DNA of 64,000 nt from Pseudomonas syringae KCTC 12500 (GTDB taxonomy: Bacteria; Pseudomonadota; Gammaproteobacteria; Pseudomonadales; Pseudomonadaceae), in contig NZ_AYTM02000002.1 of the NCBI RefSeq assembly GCF_000507185.2, forward strand, positions 3,259,501 through 3,323,500, read 5' to 3'. Position numbers and translations under genes: made by a program. The notes under the pieces were generated by a model. That model did no database searches and was not told the DNA's origin. It worked only from the letters and a program-made list of their open reading frames with translations. Of the stretch, positions 59,856-64,000 are shown piece by piece. Within the stretch, counting starts at the first letter, position 1. Every line of letters starts with the position of its first letter.

Positions 59856-61877
59856 TCAGCTGCCCTTGACAGTAGGGGCTCGGGGCTTGACTGACTTGCC
59901 AAGTGATTTTTTCTTCCCTGTACCAATGTTCACCGTGCCTTTGCATTCGGGGTAGCGGGAACACGCCCAGAAAACGCCTGAGGATCCTTTACGCTGCGAG
60001 GTTTTCGCACTGCACAAAGGGCACTTGGGACCTTCGGGCACTTTGATCGACAAGGTGGTGCCTTTGTATTGTTCGACGAGCCTGGTGATCCAGCTCGATT
60101 GTCTGGCGATAAAATCATCGAGCGTCAGGGTGCCTTGCTCGATCATCGTAAGAGCTTGCTCCCATATCGCAGTTGTGCCGGGATCGGCCACAGCAGGAGG
60201 GACCGCATCAATCAGCGAAAACGCTGCTTCAGTTGCTCGCAGCGCGCTACCTTTCTTGATAAGTGATCCTCGGTCTATCAAGCCCTGAATTGTGCCTGCG
60301 CGAGTTGCTTCAGTACCAATGCCGGTGGTTTCCTTCAGCTTTTGAGCCAGCCGTGGATCCTTGACCAGCTTGGCTATGGTTTTCATCGCTTTGATCAATG
60401 TACCTTCGGTATAAGCCTTGGGCGGCTCGGTTTTCAGGGATTTGAGATGCAGGTCCTGAATGTCACACCGAGTACCAATTTGCAGCACTGGCAGGATCTG
60501 AGAGCGGCCACCACTTTCCTCAGTCTCCTCTTCGGATGATGCAGAAAAAAGAACCTTCCAGCCTGGGACCACTATTCGCTTGCCCACTGCTTGCAGTGGA
60601 ACTGAATTGCATTCGAAGGTGGCCACGGTCCGGTCGTACTCATGGGTAGGCAGGAACTGCGCAAGGAAGTGAGCGCGGATCAATTCATAGACCTTGAGTT
60701 CCTTCTCAGACATTGCTGAAAGGTTTGCAGGTTCAAGCGTGGGGATTATCCCGTGGTGGGGACCAGTGATTTTTTTGTCATTCCATGCCCGGGAACGTAG
60801 CTCCGGGTCGATCAGTTGCAGCGTCTTACCGATAGATGTATCTGTTCGGTTCAGAGCATCGAGGACCATGGGAACTTCATCAAACATGCTCTCCGGCAGG
60901 TAACCGCAATCGGTCCTTGGGTAGGTCGTCGCCTTGTGAGTTTCGTAAAGTAACTGTGCTACGTCCAGCGTCTCTTGCACACCCATCCCAAACTTTGCAG
61001 AGCACACCTCCTGCAGGGTGCTTAGATCGAAAGGGAGCGGAGCTGGATCCTTGCCACGCTTTGTGTCAACAGAAACAGTTGAGGCAGCCTGGCTACTTTT
61101 CAGCGCGGCCAGTGCGGAAGCTGCAGCAGCTTGATCAAGGCAACGGCCTTCCTCATCTACGACGTACTCATCGGCGACCCATTTCGCCAAGAACGATTGT
61201 CCTGCAGTCCAGAGCTGAACCTCGACACTCCAGAACGGTTTGGGTATGAAGTTCGAGATCTCCCGGTCGCGGTCGACCACCAGGCGGAGGGTCGGTGTTT
61301 GAACACGGCCCACCGAGAGCACACCGGTGTACCCTGCCTGTCGGCCGAGCAAGGTGAATAGCCGCGAAAAATTCATACCGATGAGCCAGTCCGCTCTGGA
61401 GCGAGCGAGCGCCGAGAGATACAACGGGTAGGTTTCAGAGCCTTGTTTGACGGTGTTGAGCGCCTGGCGGATGGATGCTTCATTGAGCGCAGACAGCCAT
61501 AGCCTTTGAATCGGTCCCCGGTACCCACAATACTCGATCAGTTCGCGCGCGATCATCTCGCCCTCGCGGTCAGCGTCTGTCGCAATGACGAGCTCGGTGG
61601 CCTGCTTGAGTAGCTGCTTGACGATCTTGAACTGGCTGGCGGTTTTCGGCTTGACTAGCACTTTCCATTCCGCAGGCAGGATTGGAAGTGTGTCCAGGCT
61701 CCAGTTTTTCAGGTGCTCTCCATAGGCATCGGGAGGAGCTGTTTCCAGCAAGTGTCCAATTCCCCAGGTCACGGCCACACCATTGCCTTTGATGCAGCCG
61801 TCACCTCGTGTTTTGGCTCCGAGCACGGCGGCGATGTCTTTACCTTGGCTGGGCTTCTCGCATAGATACAAACGCAT
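59856..61877 (-). CDS. topB: DNA topoisomerase III
   Basis: A 673-aa type IA topoisomerase that relaxes and decatenates DNA. The Toprim domain is visible (MRLYLCEKPSQGKDIAAVLG at the start; IATDADREGEMIA with the metal-binding Asp residues), and the active-site Tyr lies in TTYPRTDCGYLPES. One zinc finger is near the C-terminus (CPLC...CSRYPEC), followed by a basic tail. topB is a standard gene of this ICE class and of STAXI neighbourhoods. Confidence 0.95.
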   Translation of the reverse strand: MRLYLCEKPSQGKDIAAVLGAKTRGDGCIKGNGVAVTWGIGHLLETAPPDAYGEHLKNWSLDTLPILPAEWKVLVKPKTASQFKIVKQLLKQATELVIATDADREGEMIARELIEYCGYRGPIQRLWLSALNEASIRQALNTVKQGSETYPLYLSALARSRADWLIGMNFSRLFTLLGRQAGYTGVLSVGRVQTPTLRLVVDRDREISNFIPKPFWSVEVQLWTAGQSFLAKWVADEYVVDEEGRCLDQAAAASALAALKSSQAASTVSVDTKRGKDPAPLPFDLSTLQEVCSAKFGMGVQETLDVAQLLYETHKATTYPRTDCGYLPESMFDEVPMVLDALNRTDTSIGKTLQLIDPELRSRAWNDKKITGPHHGIIPTLEPANLSAMSEKELKVYELIRAHFLAQFLPTHEYDRTVATFECNSVPLQAVGKRIVVPGWKVLFSASSEEETEESGGRSQILPVLQIGTRCDIQDLHLKSLKTEPPKAYTEGTLIKAMKTIAKLVKDPRLAQKLKETTGIGTEATRAGTIQGLIDRGSLIKKGSALRATEAAFSLIDAVPPAVADPGTTAIWEQALTMIEQGTLTLDDFIARQSSWITRLVEQYKGTTLSIKVPEGPKCPLCSAKTSQRKGSSGVFWACSRYPECKGTVNIGTGKKKSLGKSVKPRAPTVKGS

Positions 61878-62046
61878 AAGGACTCCGATGAGGATCTAAC
61901 TCAAAGGAGAACAGTGCCTGTTATGGTCAAAGCATGCCTTAGGAAACCCGATATGGACCGTTCAGGGTTTGATTTTTCTTGAGGTAATCGCTGTCCCCTC
62001 ACTGGCTCATTTGTCTTCCCAGTGAATAAAAAACAGTAGGTAGGGA

Positions 62047-62574
62047 TCAAATATATCGAGAACGGCTGCAGCGGGATCTCACGTCAACGACGTTACGACC
62101 CTCTGGGGCGTTCCCTATCGCACACATGTGGGCACATGCCCCAGTAAGGCTTGATCCGCTAGGCGTCTTGCTGGGACAAAGCTTTTCCATTCTGTCTTTA
62201 AGGTTTGGATACCTAAACGTGAGTTCAGGAGCCGATAAGGCGATGGCTTTCAGTGAATGAATTTCTTCTGCACCGAGCGGCCCGTTCAGAAGCACAGTGA
62301 TCCAGTGTTCCTTGTTCATGTGATATGCAGGGTAAATGCCAGGCTTTTTCCTCAAGGAACCCACCAGCTCTGGTTGAACTTTCAAGTCAATGACATCAAC
62401 CCGCTTATCCCCATCGATACCTATTTTTTCGGCAGGAATCTCCATGAGGAGGGCATACCACTTTTCAGTATCCGAATGCCTGAAGACTGTGTAATCGGGA
62501 AACTTTTCCCACGCATGATCCGGCTTTGTTTCGTATTTTTTTTGTACGTAGTCGATAAATTGCTGGCGGTTCAT
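62047..62574 (-). CDS. MmcQ/YjbR-like protein with an odd C-terminal tail
   Basis: 175 aa. The first 120 residues have the MmcQ/YjbR pattern (FIDYVQKKYETKPDHAWEKFPDYTVFRH, KWYALLMEIP, PGIYPAYHMNKEHWITVLLNG). The family usually ends soon after; here a Ser/Arg/Cys-rich tail of about 40 residues (after RMEKLCPSKTPSG) follows and looks like non-coding sequence read through after a frame change. GGAG lies about 12 bases before the ATG. Confidence 0.75.
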   Translation of the reverse strand: MNRQQFIDYVQKKYETKPDHAWEKFPDYTVFRHSDTEKWYALLMEIPAEKIGIDGDKRVDVIDLKVQPELVGSLRKKPGIYPAYHMNKEHWITVLLNGPLGAEEIHSLKAIALSAPELTFRYPNLKDRMEKLCPSKTPSGSSLTGACAHMCAIGNAPEGRNVVDVRSRCSRSRYI

Positions 62575-62803
62575 GTATTGCTCCTTAATCTGGAGTCCAT
62601 GGACATCGAAAGGCAGTCAATGAGTGTCAATTTGAACGAAGTGCCCTCCATCTGAAGGTCATACTGACCATTGCATGGCTGAATAATTCAAGCTTTCAAT
62701 GGGGGATGGCCAAGCTACTCGGAAGAAATGGCAGCGCGGTTGAACATTCAACGACACGTGGGTTCCCACACCTATGATTTACTTCCTGACGAGGCAAAAT
62801 GTC

Positions 62804-64000
62804 ATGCACCCATCACTCCTGAGTAACTTGGATCTCCACCTGCAAGGAAAGTATCGATTAGGTGCCTCGGCCGAGCGAGATCTGCATCAGGGACTGTGGA
62901 ATGGCACTGCCGATTCAAACACGGTAGTTTTAGTTAAATGCTCATCATCTGATGATGTGCAGGCCGCTGTAAGAATCGCCGGCGAGGCTGACCTCAAGGT
63001 CTCGGTACTCAGTGGCGGGCATGACTGGGTGGGAAGAGCCGTCAGCCATGGCGGGATGACCTTGGATTTGCGTGCGATGCACAGTGCGGTAAGGGGCGAA
63101 GAGCTCAATATACTCAAAGTAGAAGGCGGGGCCGTTGTTAAGGACGCACTCGAAGTCCTCCCTCATGGCTTTGCATTTGTTTCAGGGGTGCACACTAAAG
63201 TGGGTGTTTCAGGTATTACATTGGGGGGGGGATACGGAAAGCTGAACTATCGATACGGTTTGGCTGCAGACGCGTTGCGCCAGGCAGATGTTGTCCTTGC
63301 CGATGGCTCGAAGGTTTCCGCGAGCGCACAGAGCCATCAGGATTTGTTCTGGGCTTTACGCGGCGCGGGGAAAAACTTCGGAGTTGTGACAGCCATGCAG
63401 TTTGAAATATTCCCCACCGTCAAGGTACTCAGCGGCGTGTTCTTCGTCCCGCTCGACTGCTCCCGGCAGGCGTTGCGGGAGGTGCAAAGTATTCTGGATG
63501 ATGCCGGCGGCGATCTCAGCATCTTCTCGTCGTTTACGGAGGTTCCTGAATCGGGCTTTGGTCTGTTACTTGAATTATTGTGGGCAGATGAGGAAGAACG
63601 AGGCGCTGACTATGTGGAGCGTTTGGAGACGCTGCCGAACGTAAAAGTGGTGAAAAAGGAATGGGTGGAGTACAAACAGATATTTGACGAAAGTGGTGAC
63701 AGCGCTTGGCCTGCGGGGCGCGGTTACAAGATGGACTCCCACAATATTCCTCGCCTTGGGGCTGAAGTCATCGACGCTATTGTAGAGCTGGCTTATGACG
63801 TACCTTCGCCGCGTACTTGCATCATGCTTCATGATTTTCATGGGGTCGCTGCTGAAGTAGGTGCACAGGCAACGGCGTTTCCTCTTAGACGCAACCATTT
63901 CAATATGCAAGTCGTCGCCAGTTGGGATCCGGAGGATTCTGAAGCTGCCCAGAAGGGGAGTGCATGGATAGTGAAAGCCAGGCAGCAAATGGAGCCGTTA
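62804..64000 (+). CDS. FAD-linked oxidase (berberine bridge enzyme-like), cut by the window end
   Basis: An open frame of 399 codons runs from the ATG at 62804 (GAGG nine bases upstream) to the last base without a stop. The PCMH-type FAD domain is clear: VVLVKCSSSDDVQAAVRIAGE, VLSGGHDWVGRAV (His for covalent FAD attachment), VGVSGITLGGGYGKLNYRYG and FWALRGAGKNFGVVTAMQF. The Cys of bicovalent enzymes is not evident (VSGVHTKVG at that place), so a single covalent FAD bond is likely. Substrate unknown (sugars, alkaloids or other secondary compounds). Confidence 0.88.
   Translation, partial: MHPSLLSNLDLHLQGKYRLGASAERDLHQGLWNGTADSNTVVLVKCSSSDDVQAAVRIAGEADLKVSVLSGGHDWVGRAVSHGGMTLDLRAMHSAVRGEELNILKVEGGAVVKDALEVLPHGFAFVSGVHTKVGVSGITLGGGYGKLNYRYGLAADALRQADVVLADGSKVSASAQSHQDLFWALRGAGKNFGVVTAMQFEIFPTVKVLSGVFFVPLDCSRQALREVQSILDDAGGDLSIFSSFTEVPESGFGLLLELLWADEEERGADYVERLETLPNVKVVKKEWVEYKQIFDESGDSAWPAGRGYKMDSHNIPRLGAEVIDAIVELAYDVPSPRTCIMLHDFHGVAAEVGAQATAFPLRRNHFNMQVVASWDPEDSEAAQKGSAWIVKARQQMEPL

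Noticed and set aside
1..64000. tRNA gene or ICE attachment site
   Set aside because: I saw no tRNA cloverleaf and no candidate direct repeats of an ICE end; the ends are probably outside the window.

Overview
This window looks like accessory DNA from a plant-associated Pseudomonas of the P. syringae / P. savastanoi group. The reasons are a P. savastanoi-type iaaM-iaaH auxin pair, three type III effector-like genes each behind a hrp-box promoter, a rulB (umuC-like) gene used as an insertion site, and a complete mating-pair module of the PFL_46xx/47xx type found in Pseudomonas integrative conjugative elements (ICEs). No tRNA, rRNA, CRISPR array or element attachment site was seen, so the outer ends of the ICE lie outside the window.

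Layout. (1) 1-11629: an integron-like island inserted exactly inside rulB. Base 13 and base 11630 rejoin into an intact rulB reading frame, and the island ends are short inverted repeats. It has two tyrosine recombinases with a small protein between them, a HopH1-type metalloprotease effector, a complete 5.7-kb Tn3-family transposon (38-bp inverted repeats, 5-bp target duplication TGTTT) carrying a Fic-domain effector as cargo, a remnant of a second Tn3-family element, and a second NleD/HopH1-like effector (HopAP1-like). (2) 11630-21430: the 3' part of rulB, then iaaM, iaaH and an unexpected acyl-CoA carboxyltransferase gene, a frameshifted DUF2971 gene, an HNH protein, a TAG-interrupted gene, and a second partial copy of the rulB 3' end. 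The two rulB tails form direct repeats around this cargo. (3) 21601-26731: DUF3742, then the distal transfer genes (TraG-type, PFL_4711, 4710, 4709 families) on the minus strand. (4) 27022-29706: a plus-strand set of small genes with a PapB-like regulator and two families of palindromic operators. (5) 29756-48704: a C5 cytosine methyltransferase and the main type IV secretion operon on the minus strand (VirB4-like ATPase, TraB/K/E-like proteins, pilin-like membrane proteins, RAQPRD protein, UvrD-like helicase, coupling protein TraD, lytic transglycosylase). (6) 48888-62574: maintenance/early genes on the minus strand (SNF2 helicase, N6-adenine methyltransferase-like DUF6094, DUF3275, DUF3577, topoisomerase III, many small proteins). 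(7) 62804-64000: the start of an FAD-linked oxidase that runs off the window.

The least expected pattern is regulatory. Ten minus-strand genes outside the secretion operon have a leader with a nested hairpin (CCC-GGG-loop-CCC-GGG, variable sequence but conserved form). In most of them a second hairpin pairs with the ribosome binding site. Four of these leaders are preceded by a longer repeated block of several hairpins that resembles the STAXI motif; a fifth block lies near topB. Together these suggest a coordinated early-gene programme of the ICE, possibly starting from single-stranded DNA on entry. That last step is inference.
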